A stretch of 64,000 nucleotides of DNA from Hymenobacter norwichensis DSM 15439 (GTDB lineage: Bacteria > Bacteroidota > Bacteroidia > Cytophagales > Hymenobacteraceae), in contig NZ_ATVL01000011.1 of assembly GCF_000420705.1 (NCBI RefSeq), forward strand, positions 1 to 64,000, written 5' to 3'. The position numbers and the translations under genes were made by a program. The number at the start of each line of letters is the position of its first letter. Position 1 is the stretch's first letter. Of this stretch, positions 56,307 to 64,000 are shown piece after piece. Below the pieces are notes generated by a model, which had not been told where the DNA came from, ran no database searches, and was given only the letters and a program-made list of their open reading frames with translations.

Positions 56307-56417
56307 GATGGTGAGCTTGTGAAATAGTGAGTTTGCTGTGCTGATGGGACAAGTGGCGCAAACAGCACAGCAAACTCACCATTTCACAAATTCACCATCT
56401 CACCTTTCGTATCTTTG
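56305..56417 (+). repeat. GTGAAATRGTGAG hairpin repeat carrying a promoter-like site (upstream of gltX)
   Basis: A 39-base arm (56305-56343, opens GAGATGGTGA) pairs at 36 of 39 positions with 56363-56401, with a 19-base loop. The word GTGAAATRGTGAG occurs in both arms (56319-56331; 56375-56387 minus). The downstream arm ends in CACC(T/A)TTCG and runs into TATCTTTG at 56410-56417, a full -7 match, 45 bases before gltX. No proper TTG is at -33. Layout matches the panC-panD repeat. Confidence 0.75.
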
Positions 56418-56462
56418 CGGCGCGTTTTTCCCTCCTGAGAGGCGCTGCGAACCGACTGACTT

Positions 56463-58004
56463 ATGGAAAGAGAAGTACGGGTGCGTTTTGCGCCCAGCCC
56501 CACGGGGCCGCTGCACATCGGCGGCGTGCGCACAGCGCTGTATAACTATCTGCTGGCCCGCAAGTTGGGCGGCAAAATGCTGCTCCGCATCGAAGACACC
56601 GATCAAAACCGCTTCGTGCCCGGTGCCGAGCAGTACATCATGGACTCGTTGCGCTGGTGCGGTATCGTGATTGACGAAGGCATTGAGCAGGGCGGTCCAC
56701 ACGCGCCATACCGGCAGAGCGAGCGGAAGCCTATGTACCGCCAATATGCCCAGCAGCTCATCGACAGCGGCCACGCCTACTACGCCTTCGATACGCCTGA
56801 GGAGTTGGACGCTATGCGTGCCCGCTTGCAGGCCGCCAAAGTGCCCAACCCGCAATACAACAGCATCACCCGCGCCCAGATGCGCAACTCCCTCACCCTC
56901 CCCGAGGACGAGGTGAAGCAACTGCTGGACAGCGACACGCCCTACGTAATCCGGTTGAAGGTGCCGCGCAAAGAGGAAATCCGCTTCAACGACCTGATTC
57001 GGGGTTGGGTGGTGGTGCACTCCTCGGCCGTGGATGACAAGGTGCTGATGAAGTCGGATGGCATGCCGACTTACCACCTAGCCAACATCGTGGACGACCA
57101 CCTCATGGAAATCACCCACGTAATTCGGGGTGAGGAATGGCTGCCGTCGGCGCCGCTGCACGTGCTGCTCTACCGCTATTTGGGCTGGGAAAGCACCATG
57201 CCGCAGTTTGCCCACTTGCCCCTGCTGCTCAAGCCCGATGGCACCGGCAAGCTCAGCAAGCGCGACGGCGACAAGCTTGGTTTCCCGGTGTTCCCGCTGG
57301 AATTCCACGGCACCGATGCCGATGGTCAGCCGACGGTGAGCAGCGGCTACCGCGAAAGTGGCTACCTGCCCGAGGCGTTCATCAACTTCCTGGCTTTCCT
57401 GGGCTGGAACCCCGGCACCCAGCAGGAGTTGTTCACGATGGACGAGCTGATTGAGCACTTCTCGATTGACCGGGTAAGCAAGTCGCCGGCCCGCTTCGAC
57501 CAGAACAAGGTGCGCTGGTACAACGAGCAGTACCTGCGTGCCAAGCCCGACGCCGAGCTGGCCCAGTACCTCATCCACGACCTCGAAGCGCAAGGCCTGA
57601 ACGTGCCGACCGATAAGGCGGTACAGATTGCTGGCCTCGTGAAAGAGCGTGCCACCTTCCCCGCCGATTTGGCTAAGGAAGCGCAGCTATTCTTTGAGCG
57701 CCCTACCTCCTACGACGAGCAGGTAATCAGCAAGAAGTGGAACGCCCAGGTAGCCACTGGCCTAGCCGCTTTTGCGCAGGAATTGCCCACCTCTTCCGAC
57801 GTTACGCCCGATGGCATCAAGGCGCTGCTGACCCGCGTGATGGAGCAGCAGGGCATCAAGCTCGGGCAGGTGTTGCAGGCGCTGCGTGTAGCTGTAACTG
57901 GCGCCGCCGCTGGCCCCGACCTGATGGCTATTATTAGCATTCTGGGCCCGCAGGAAACGGCGGAGCGCATTGAAGCCGCCGTTAGTAAGCTGGCCGTGGC
58001 ATAG
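56463..58004 (+). CDS. gltX: glutamyl-tRNA synthetase
   Basis: GltX charges tRNA-Glu. The 513-residue class I synthetase has RFAPSPTGPLHIGGVRTALYNYL (HIGH-type motif HIGG), RIEDTDQNR, the KLSKRDGDKLG loop (KMSKS-type), and a C-terminal helical anticodon-binding domain (about 370-513). Length is normal. One gene-proximal promoter-like site is part of the hairpin repeat upstream. It has its own terminator. Confidence 0.97.
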   Translation: MEREVRVRFAPSPTGPLHIGGVRTALYNYLLARKLGGKMLLRIEDTDQNRFVPGAEQYIMDSLRWCGIVIDEGIEQGGPHAPYRQSERKPMYRQYAQQLIDSGHAYYAFDTPEELDAMRARLQAAKVPNPQYNSITRAQMRNSLTLPEDEVKQLLDSDTPYVIRLKVPRKEEIRFNDLIRGWVVVHSSAVDDKVLMKSDGMPTYHLANIVDDHLMEITHVIRGEEWLPSAPLHVLLYRYLGWESTMPQFAHLPLLLKPDGTGKLSKRDGDKLGFPVFPLEFHGTDADGQPTVSSGYRESGYLPEAFINFLAFLGWNPGTQQELFTMDELIEHFSIDRVSKSPARFDQNKVRWYNEQYLRAKPDAELAQYLIHDLEAQGLNVPTDKAVQIAGLVKERATFPADLAKEAQLFFERPTSYDEQVISKKWNAQVATGLAAFAQELPTSSDVTPDGIKALLTRVMEQQGIKLGQVLQALRVAVTGAAAGPDLMAIISILGPQETAERIEAAVSKLAVA

Positions 58005-58044
58005 TTGCGGCGGCAAATAGCCGATTACTAGAACTTTCTTTGAG

Positions 58045-58078
58045 AAGCGCCCGGCAGTGATGCCGGGCGCTTTTTTGT
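58045..58078 (+). terminator. intrinsic terminator of gltX
   Basis: AAGCGCCCGGCA (58045-58056) pairs with TGCCGGGCGCTT (58061-58072) around GTGA, followed by TTTTG. It lies 40 bases after the stop. Confidence 0.92.
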
Positions 58079-58184
58079 TTCAGCGCAGATAAACGCCATA
58101 GCAAGAGTGCAACCTATTCCCTAAAAAACAGCATCTTCATTGCAGTTAATGGCATAGCATTCCCCTCTTATCTAGCTGATTTAT

Positions 58185-60515
58185 ATGCGTCTACCTCACC
58201 TTGTAGCTCCGCTCCTGCTGGCTACGCTTACCGCCACTGCCCAAGCACCCACGCCCCGCACGGTGCAGAACCTGGAAACCTTTGCCCGGCTCTACGGCTA
58301 TGTGCGCTATTTCCACCCTTCTGATGAGGCGGCTGCCACCAACTGGGACAAGTTTGCCGTCTTGGGCGTGGAGCAGGTGGCAACGGCCCAAACCGATGCC
58401 GAGTTGCAGAAGACGCTGTTGGCCCTATTCCAGCCGATTGCGCCTACGTTGCAGCTAGTGCCCGCCAGCAAATCGGTGGTATTCAAGGTGAAGACTATTA
58501 CACCGCCCAACCCCAAAAACTACGAGGTAATCAGTTGGCAGCACCAAGGCATGGGGCAAGGCAACAAGCAGAGCCCCTACTATAGCTACCGCCTCAATAG
58601 GGCGGTGCCGGAGGTTGTGGATGAGGTGCGCGGAGCGGCTTTTGGCTCCCTGACTCGGGCGGTAGATGCTAAGCCGTACCGGGGCCAGGAGTTTCGCTAT
58701 ACGGCATTCGTGCGCAACGCCAAGCCTACGCACGGCCACGGCGCGCTCTGGGCCCGCGTAGACTGCGAGAATCAAAAAATGGGGTTCTTCGACAACATGG
58801 GCGACCGGCCCATCGTGAGCGGCAAGTGGCAGGAGTATGAAATTCAAGGCCGCATTGATGCCAAAGCCACCCAGTTGTTCTTCGGGACCATGCTGCTCGA
58901 CAGTGGCCAAGTGCAGGTAGATGAAATGCGAGTAGCCGTGCGGGAAAACGACACTTGGAAAACCGTGTTTACTACCGGCTTCGAAGACGATAAGCCCGGC
59001 CACTTTCCTAGCAGCATCAGCGCCAAAGCCAACCCTGGCACTGCCACCAGCCGATATTCCTACCTGGTGAGTGAAACCGATGCTGCCGCCGGCAGCCGGT
59101 ACGTAAACATCAACTACACTCGACCCCAATCCAAGGCGCCTGCTTCAACGTCTGTACGGGCCCCACTATTTGCCAAGCAGGCGGCCATTGGGGAAGTGGT
59201 GCAGGAAGACATTGGCAGTAACCTCCGTTGCGTGCTGCCGCTGGCGCTCTACGGCACTAAAACCGCCACCTACCCTGCTGCCGACACCGCAGTTCACAGA
59301 GCCTTGCAACGGCAGATACGGCAGCTCCCAATGGGCGACGTTTTGTCGAGCGACAGCCGCGCGGCGCACCTAGCCGCCGTGGTTATCACTTGGAACATCT
59401 TCCAGCATTTCTACCCCTACTTTGCCGTCACGAATTCCAACTGGGCGGCGGCTCTGCCCGAAGCCTTACGCTCGGCCTACCCTGAGCAATCGGGCACCGA
59501 TTTTCTGCTGACACTACAGCGCCTCACCGCCCAGCTTCACGATGGGCATGTGCGAGTAGGCAGCTATAGGAACCCGCTGGTTGGCGCGTACCGCCTGCCC
59601 ATAGAATGGGAGTGGGTGCAGAACCAACTGGTTGTTACGCGGATAGCCGGCGACACGCTGGCCATAAAGCGCGGCGACATTGTAACGACCATCAACGGGC
59701 AGCCGGCCGCCGCTCACTTCCGCAACGCCGAGCAGTACATTTCGGCCGCTACGCCGGGTTGGCTGCACTACCGCTCGGCCACCGAAACGACGATGGGCCC
59801 CCGAGGCCAGGCAATGCAGTTACAAGTACAGGACGCCGCGGGCCAGAGCCGGGCCGTTACGCTACGCCACAGTTTGCAGTACAATCAGTTCAACACCAGT
59901 GAGCCTACGCCGGAAACGTTTCGACTTCTTTCGCCGGGGGTGTACTATCTGAATCTGGACCAGCTGCCGATGGAGGAAGTGAACAAGCACATGGCCGAGC
60001 TAACCCAGGCCAAAACCATCATCTGCGACCTGCGCGGCTACCCCAAAAGCAACCACATGCTTATCAGCCACTTACTTTCCAAACCCGACACAGCCGGGCA
60101 CTGGATGCGGGTTCCGCAGTTCATCTACCCCGATCAGAAGAACGTGGCGGGTTACGCCAACATGGGTTGGAATATGAAGCCCAGCAAGCCGCACCTCACG
60201 GCTCGTGTTATCTTCATCACCGATGGCCGGGCCATCAGCTACGCCGAAAGCTATATGGGCTTTATCGAAGGCTACAAGCTGGCCACCATCATCGGGCAGC
60301 CCACAGCCGGCACTAACGGCAACATCAACCCCTTCACGGTACCCGGTAGCTACCGTATTTCTTGGACCGGAATGGAAGTACGCAAGCACGACGGCAGCCA
60401 GCACCACGGCGTGGGCATCAAGCCGAATATCTACCTGGAAAAAACCATTCAGGGTGTACGAGAAGGGCGCGACGAGTTTCTGGAAAAAGCTATTGAGCTA
60501 GCCAAGGCACCTTGA
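58185..60515 (+). CDS. secreted S41 family peptidase
   Basis: The 776-residue protein has a signal peptide (1-20, ending ATAQA). An extended N-terminal region (about 20-380) precedes the S41/tail-specific protease part: QRLTAQLHDGHVRVG, a PDZ-like stretch with IKRGDIVTTINGQPA, ICDLRGYPKSN, and FITDGRAISYAESYMGFIEG with the probable nucleophile Ser, then IGQPTAGTNGNIN. The catalytic Lys is probably near the last block but I cannot fix it. It should act in the periplasm or outside. The large N-terminal domain is typical of Bacteroidota S41 enzymes. Confidence 0.88.
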   Translation: MRLPHLVAPLLLATLTATAQAPTPRTVQNLETFARLYGYVRYFHPSDEAAATNWDKFAVLGVEQVATAQTDAELQKTLLALFQPIAPTLQLVPASKSVVFKVKTITPPNPKNYEVISWQHQGMGQGNKQSPYYSYRLNRAVPEVVDEVRGAAFGSLTRAVDAKPYRGQEFRYTAFVRNAKPTHGHGALWARVDCENQKMGFFDNMGDRPIVSGKWQEYEIQGRIDAKATQLFFGTMLLDSGQVQVDEMRVAVRENDTWKTVFTTGFEDDKPGHFPSSISAKANPGTATSRYSYLVSETDAAAGSRYVNINYTRPQSKAPASTSVRAPLFAKQAAIGEVVQEDIGSNLRCVLPLALYGTKTATYPAADTAVHRALQRQIRQLPMGDVLSSDSRAAHLAAVVITWNIFQHFYPYFAVTNSNWAAALPEALRSAYPEQSGTDFLLTLQRLTAQLHDGHVRVGSYRNPLVGAYRLPIEWEWVQNQLVVTRIAGDTLAIKRGDIVTTINGQPAAAHFRNAEQYISAATPGWLHYRSATETTMGPRGQAMQLQVQDAAGQSRAVTLRHSLQYNQFNTSEPTPETFRLLSPGVYYLNLDQLPMEEVNKHMAELTQAKTIICDLRGYPKSNHMLISHLLSKPDTAGHWMRVPQFIYPDQKNVAGYANMGWNMKPSKPHLTARVIFITDGRAISYAESYMGFIEGYKLATIIGQPTAGTNGNINPFTVPGSYRISWTGMEVRKHDGSQHHGVGIKPNIYLEKTIQGVREGRDEFLEKAIELAKAP

Positions 60516-60651
60516 GGTAGCCTATTTAGTCCGGCAGTTTACTAAGGCAGCGGCGCTATATTCGGCTAACCCCCTGTGCCGCCGCTTCGTACTACGGGGC
60601 TACGGGTGCCTTGCGCGGCTCCCGCTTCTATCCGGCCTTAGCAGTTAGATC

Positions 60652-61029
60652 ATGGCGAAGAAACCCGTTAACCCCAAAAAGAAAAACGACCCCGAAAAGA
60701 AAGCTCGTGTGCATAAAGAGCTGGAAGGGTTTGAAATAAAAGTGAATCCGTTGGGCGAAATCACATCCAACTATTCCATCGAGGACATCAACACCTTCCT
60801 GAATCGCCACGTGCGCGACAAGAAATTGGTGAACCGCGACGGACAGTTTGGGGAGAAAGACGACGAAGATTTCCCATTGGAAGAAGGTGCTCAGGAACCC
60901 GAAGAGTCCGACGAGGATTTCATGCGTCGCACCAGCCGTGAAACCAAGAAGAAAGGCACCAAAGCCGACGACCCTGATGCCGCTTCTGAAGCCGCTGATA
61001 CCCGCGCCGAACTACCCGACGAAGGCTAG
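60652..61029 (+). CDS. small charged conserved hypothetical protein
   Basis: The 125-residue protein has a Lys-rich N-terminal tail, a folded-looking middle (about 22-62, ELEGFEIKVNPLGEITSNYSIEDINTFLNRHV), and an acidic C-terminal half (DDEDFPLEEGAQEPEESDEDF). I recall similar small proteins in Bacteroidota without assigned function. The polar tails suggest binding to nucleic acid or protein. A hairpin resembling a terminator follows at 61078. Confidence 0.65.
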   Translation: MAKKPVNPKKKNDPEKKARVHKELEGFEIKVNPLGEITSNYSIEDINTFLNRHVRDKKLVNRDGQFGEKDDEDFPLEEGAQEPEESDEDFMRRTSRETKKKGTKADDPDAASEAADTRAELPDEG

Positions 61030-61077
61030 CTAACTATTTCGTTTCGAGAAATATAGCCATTATCGCTCTATTTCTGT

Positions 61078-61112
61078 AAGCCTCTGATGCTCGCGCATCG
61101 GGGGCTTATTGT
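61078..61112 (+). terminator. imperfect terminator hairpin
   Basis: AAGCCTCTGATGC (61078-61090) pairs imperfectly, two mismatches, with GCATCGGGGGCTT (61095-61107) around a TCGC loop, followed by ATTG. It lies 48 bases after the small gene's stop. Confidence 0.55.
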
Positions 61113-61202
61113 ATTTATAGCTTGGCAACCAAGACCCCATATTTGGGGCAATAAGTGCGCTTTTGCTATACTTGGGGCCTTTCACCTTCATTACATAAGC
61201 AC

Positions 61203-61985
61203 ATGCAGTCCCACGACGTTGATTACAAGATTCTCGGCAATGATATTCAGGTATTAGAGGTCGAGCTGGACCCCAACGAAACTGTTATTGCCGAAGCTGG
61301 CGCCATGGTGTACATGGACGAGGCTATAGCTTTTGAAACCAAAATGGGCGACGGCTCGGAGCCCGACCAAGGCCTGATGGGCAAACTGTTTTCGGCGGGT
61401 ACCCGCTTGATTACTGGCGAGTCATTGTTTATGACGCACTTCACCCACCGCGGCGGCTACGGCAAGAGCCGGGTAGCGTTTTCGGCGCCTTATCCGGGTA
61501 CCATTATCCCGCTTGATTTGGGAGTGCTGCCCAACGGCCTGATTGTGCAGAAAGACGGGTTTCTGGCGGCGGCCCGCGGCACCAAAATCAGCATTCATTT
61601 CAACCAGAAGCTAGGCGCCGGCTTTTTTGGCGGCGAAGGCTTTATTCTGCAAAAGCTAACCGGCGACGGCAAGGCATTTATTCACGCGGGCGGCACCGTC
61701 ATTGAGAAGCGCCTCAACAATGAGTTGCTGCGCGTTGATACCGGCTGCGTAGTTGCCTTCGAGCCAGGCATCGACTTCAGTATTGCGCGGGCGGGCGGCC
61801 TCAAATCCATGATTTTTGGCGGTGAGGGACTATTACTGGCCACCTTGCGCGGCACTGGCCGCGTGTGGCTCCAATCGATGCCGGTGAAGAAGCTGATTCA
61901 GGCGCTGGCACCCACGGGCGGCAATGCGGGTAAGGAAAGTGGCAGCGTGCTAGGCAAGCTGGCCGGCGGCCTCTTCGACGAGTAA
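61203..61985 (+). CDS. TIGR00266/AIM24 family protein
   Basis: The 260-residue protein is an all-beta member of the TIGR00266/AIM24 family: HDVDYKILGNDIQVLEVELDPNETVIAEAGAMVYMD, then SLFMTHFTHRG and the GTNGFL-like GFLAAARGTKISIHFN strand, with the AFEPGIDFSI block near 200. The yeast relative AIM24 affects mitochondria; bacterial roles are unsettled. It is cytoplasmic or peripheral, with no signal peptide. The ATG at 61203 is preferred over 61155. It stands alone. Confidence 0.88.
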   Translation: MQSHDVDYKILGNDIQVLEVELDPNETVIAEAGAMVYMDEAIAFETKMGDGSEPDQGLMGKLFSAGTRLITGESLFMTHFTHRGGYGKSRVAFSAPYPGTIIPLDLGVLPNGLIVQKDGFLAAARGTKISIHFNQKLGAGFFGGEGFILQKLTGDGKAFIHAGGTVIEKRLNNELLRVDTGCVVAFEPGIDFSIARAGGLKSMIFGGEGLLLATLRGTGRVWLQSMPVKKLIQALAPTGGNAGKESGSVLGKLAGGLFDE

Positions 61986-61990
61986 AGCAA

Positions 61991-62024
61991 TACCCCAACG
62001 TGTACTATAGTGTGCGTTGGGGTA
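61991..62024. terminator. hairpin between convergent genes
   Basis: TACCCCAACG (61991-62000) pairs with CGTTGGGGTA (62015-62024). It lies in the 42-base gap between convergent genes, where a shared terminator is expected. There is no T tract. Confidence 0.55.
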
Positions 62025-62027
62025 CTA

Positions 62028-62504
62028 CTACCGGTTGGTGAGGTTGACTTTAAGGAGTTCCGTACCGCGCAACACTCCATTCTCGTAGTGTTCTGTGGCA
62101 ACTGGCCGGCCTTCTGCGTCAAACACCTGCCAGTCGCCAAACCAGTAGAAGTGAATTTCGTGAGGCTCATCTACAATGCGGGCCTGGCCTTGGCGCTTCT
62201 TCTTACCACTACTCTGGTACTCAGTCATGGTGATGAGCCCATACGGACGGCGGGCAAATCGTTCGGTGCGCTCTAATTCGCCTGTGGGAGCATAATACCG
62301 CCAACGGCCGGTGTAGCGGCCGTGCCGGTAGCGCCCAAGAGCCATTGGGTGCTTCTTGGCATCGTCGTAGTAGGTAGGCCAAGGACCGTGCTGGCGCAAC
62401 TGCGCATCATAGCGCTTACTCGACCAGAAGCCGATGGGACCGTGCTTGGCAGTCGAGCAACTCATTAGCACCAGCAAAGCGGGCAGGTATAGAATAAGGC
62501 GCAT
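62028..62504 (-). CDS. MORN/YwqK-repeat lipoprotein
   Basis: The 158-residue protein has a lipoprotein signal (MRLILYLPALLVLMSC) and MORN/YwqK-like beta-hairpin repeats: RYRHGRYTGRWRYYAPTGELERTERF, and WFGDWQVFDAEGRPVATEHYENG. The YwqK name (antitoxin) is by repeat type only; a toxin is not visible here. It should be exported and anchored. The ATG at 62504 is chosen; a frame to 62558 gives no lipobox at the proper place. Confidence 0.8.
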   Translation of the reverse strand: MRLILYLPALLVLMSCSTAKHGPIGFWSSKRYDAQLRQHGPWPTYYDDAKKHPMALGRYRHGRYTGRWRYYAPTGELERTERFARRPYGLITMTEYQSSGKKKRQGQARIVDEPHEIHFYWFGDWQVFDAEGRPVATEHYENGVLRGTELLKVNLTNR

Positions 62505-62655
62505 ACAGGCAATAGAATAAGAAGGGTAGCTGCTGCTCAAGTAGCATAAGGTAGCCAAGAAGAAGCCATTTCCTTGGAAAAGCTGGCCTTTTCTTTATCC
62601 CAATCATTATCTGCTGAAGCCTCACCGGCGCACACCTACGGCAGCCAAGCTAACC

Positions 62656-62892
62656 TCATCGACTGACTTGCGCCTGCGTTACAACCGGCTGTGTGGAAGT
62701 ATTAGCCAAGCTTGTAGGCTCGGCACCCAGCAACTGCGAGGCAATAACACCGAGGCTAACTACCAAAGTCACAACCAGCAATCCAATCAAAACAAATAAA
62801 GAACGGTCGGTGAGGGCCGAATCATTGGAGAATAGGCGACGTTTCCGGCGAGAAACGTAGGGGCGGGAGGGAGAGGGAGCAATAGGAGGCAC
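62656..62892 (-). CDS. small single-helix membrane protein
   Basis: The 78-residue protein has a basic, Pro/Ser/Arg-rich N-terminal tail (YVSRRKRRLF), one strong membrane helix (about 33-52, LFVLIGLLVVTLVVSLGVIAS) and a Thr/Gln-rich C-terminal tail. It probably sits in the inner membrane with its N-terminus in the cytoplasm. The start is a GTG at 62892. No family recognised. The gap upstream is very AT-rich. Confidence 0.6.
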   Translation of the reverse strand: MPPIAPSPSRPYVSRRKRRLFSNDSALTDRSLFVLIGLLVVTLVVSLGVIASQLLGAEPTSLANTSTQPVVTQAQVSR

Positions 62893-63003
62893 GGAGGGGG
62901 CGGCTGAGCGTCAAACAATCCTCCAATATAAAAATTAACTTTTCAATATCATTTAAATTTTACCTGATTTTTCAGAAAATTATCCTATCCAAAATTCTAA
63001 TAA

Positions 63004-64000
63004 TTACGTGACTGTTAGTATTTCATCCAGCATGTCACGCGAGTTGCTAAGCCGGGGTACTTTATGTTGTCCGCCTAGCTTACCGCGCCGTGCCAGCCAC
63101 CGTTCAAACTGCCCTGGCGCGGCCACCGTTAGCACAGGCGGCAGCAACGCTAGGTCGCGGTGGCGCTTGGCATCGTAGTCGGAGTTCAGTTGGCGCAAGG
63201 TATCATCAAGCACTGCCGTGAAATGGGCCGGATCTTGGGGCGGCTGCGTGAACTCAATCAGCCACTGGTGCCCGCCACGAGAATTGTCGGCGGCCCCGGT
63301 GAAGTAGATGGGTGCTGCTGTGAAATCACGCACGGTAGTATTGGTGGCTTGGCAAGCAGCCGCCACAGCCGCTTCGGCATTTTCAATTACCACTTCCTCC
63401 CCGAAGGCATTAAGGAAATGCTTGGTGCGGCCCGTAATTCGGATGCGGTACGGCGCTAGGCTAGTGAAGCGCACCGTATCGCCAATTTTGTAGCGCCACA
63501 AGCCGGCATTGGTGCTGATGACCACAGCGTAGCGCTTGCCCAATTCCACCGCTTCGAGCGGCACGGCACGGGGCGCGGGCACATCCCACTGGTCGGCGGG
63601 CAGAAACTCATAGTAGATACCGTGGTCGAGTAGCAGCAGCAAGTCCTCGGAATTGGGTTCGTCCTGGAGGGCCAGGTAGCCTTCGGAGGCATTATAAACC
63701 TCCTGGTAGTGCATGTGGGCCGACGGAATCAGCTGCCGAAACAGTGCCCGGTATGGCCCAAAGGCCACTGCTCCGTGCAGAAATAGCCCTAGCCGGGGCC
63801 ACACGTCCAGGATGTTGTCAGTGCCGGCCAGTTCCATTACGCGGCGCAATAGCACAATCATCCAGGTGGGTACGCCAGCCAATACGCGCACGTCGGCATG
63901 CAGCACGTGGCGGGCAATACGCTCAATCTTTTCTTCCCACTCGTCCAGCAACGCTAGTTCCAGCGGCGGGGTCCGCACGTATTCGGCCCAGGCGGGCAGG
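63004..64000 (-). CDS. GH3-family protein, C-terminal part (cut by window edge)
   Basis: The frame runs on past the right edge, so the N-terminus is missing; about 330 of roughly 500 residues are seen. They resemble the GH3 auxin-responsive family of ANL-type acyl-adenylating enzymes: YQEVYNASEGYLALQ, LLLDHGIYYEFLP, the YAVVISTNAGLWRYKIGDTVRFTS block and FGEEVVIENAEAAV near the hinge. Bacterial GH3-like proteins are common in Bacteroidota but their substrates are unknown. Plant members join amino acids to hormones. No reason exists to assume that substrate here. Confidence 0.88.
   Translation of the reverse strand, partial: LPAWAEYVRTPPLELALLDEWEEKIERIARHVLHADVRVLAGVPTWMIVLLRRVMELAGTDNILDVWPRLGLFLHGAVAFGPYRALFRQLIPSAHMHYQEVYNASEGYLALQDEPNSEDLLLLLDHGIYYEFLPADQWDVPAPRAVPLEAVELGKRYAVVISTNAGLWRYKIGDTVRFTSLAPYRIRITGRTKHFLNAFGEEVVIENAEAAVAAACQATNTTVRDFTAAPIYFTGAADNSRGGHQWLIEFTQPPQDPAHFTAVLDDTLRQLNSDYDAKRHRDLALLPPVLTVAAPGQFERWLARRGKLGGQHKVPRLSNSRDMLDEILTVT

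Noticed and set aside
62028..62504. Toxin-antitoxin pair, from the YwqK-like repeats
   Set aside because: The repeats alone do not show antitoxin action; no toxin partner is adjacent and the protein is an exported lipoprotein.

Overview
The window looks like a chromosomal segment of a GC-rich member of the Bacteroidota, most likely Hymenobacter or a close relative in the Cytophagales. Evidence: the 16S 5' end has Bacteroidota-type sequence; promoters fit TTG-N19-21-TAnnTTTG rather than the E. coli consensus; two secreted proteins carry type IX secretion C-terminal signals; and SprB-type repeats, DUF4270 and DUF5686 families are present. The assignment is by inspection only.

Layout. 1-1025: 5' end of a 16S rRNA gene (minus strand) fed by three tandem look-alike promoters. 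1.0-12.5 kb: a molybdenum-cofactor island with an FdhF/YdeP-type molybdopterin oxidoreductase, a small DUF7009-like protein, FdhD, MoeB-rhodanese, a MOT1-type molybdate transporter, MoaA, MoaD, MoaE, a MobA fusion, MoaC and MoeA. 12.5-21.5 kb: a STAS-like protein, two large T9SS cargo proteins (a PQQ-type sugar dehydrogenase and a PL1 pectate-lyase-like protein) that share the same C-terminal modules, and an acyltransferase. 21.5-27.5 kb: DUF2007/zinc-ribbon protein, an OFA-family MFS transporter with its 47-residue partner, an amidase, a lipoprotein, a TonB-domain protein and a TPR protein.

27.5-32.9 kb: metF and metH behind a well-formed SAM-I riboswitch, then a nested palindromic repeat element. 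32.9-42 kb: PA14-PA14-OmpA protein, DUF5686 protein, fasciclin protein, DnaJ-TPR membrane protein, and a holin-like / membrane / GGGP-synthase operon. 42-48.3 kb: AraC regulator, acyl-CoA dehydrogenase, zinc peptidase, heptose adenylyltransferase, flippase-like protein, panD and panC. 48.3-54.3 kb: a GT5 half-protein overlapping a DUF4270 lipoprotein, then glmS and a membrane glycosyltransferase with a C11 tract. 54.3-64 kb: a 3HCDH C-domain protein, RidA, a small membrane protein, a pentapeptide protein, gltX, an S41 peptidase, several small or hypothetical genes, an AIM24/TIGR00266 protein, and a GH3-family gene cut by the window edge.

Working together: the first 12.5 kb imports molybdate, builds the pterin, inserts Mo, makes the nucleotide form and sulfurates the cofactor, presumably for the oxidoreductase at 1026-3602. 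metH and metF form a SAM-controlled methionine and one-carbon unit. Most other loci serve envelope building and secretion. I did not find a clearly undescribed multi-gene system. The best leads are non-coding: a hairpin repeat that seems to carry promoters (47.3 and 56.3 kb), the nested palindrome at 32.6-32.8 kb, and a possible switching partner for the SAM riboswitch.
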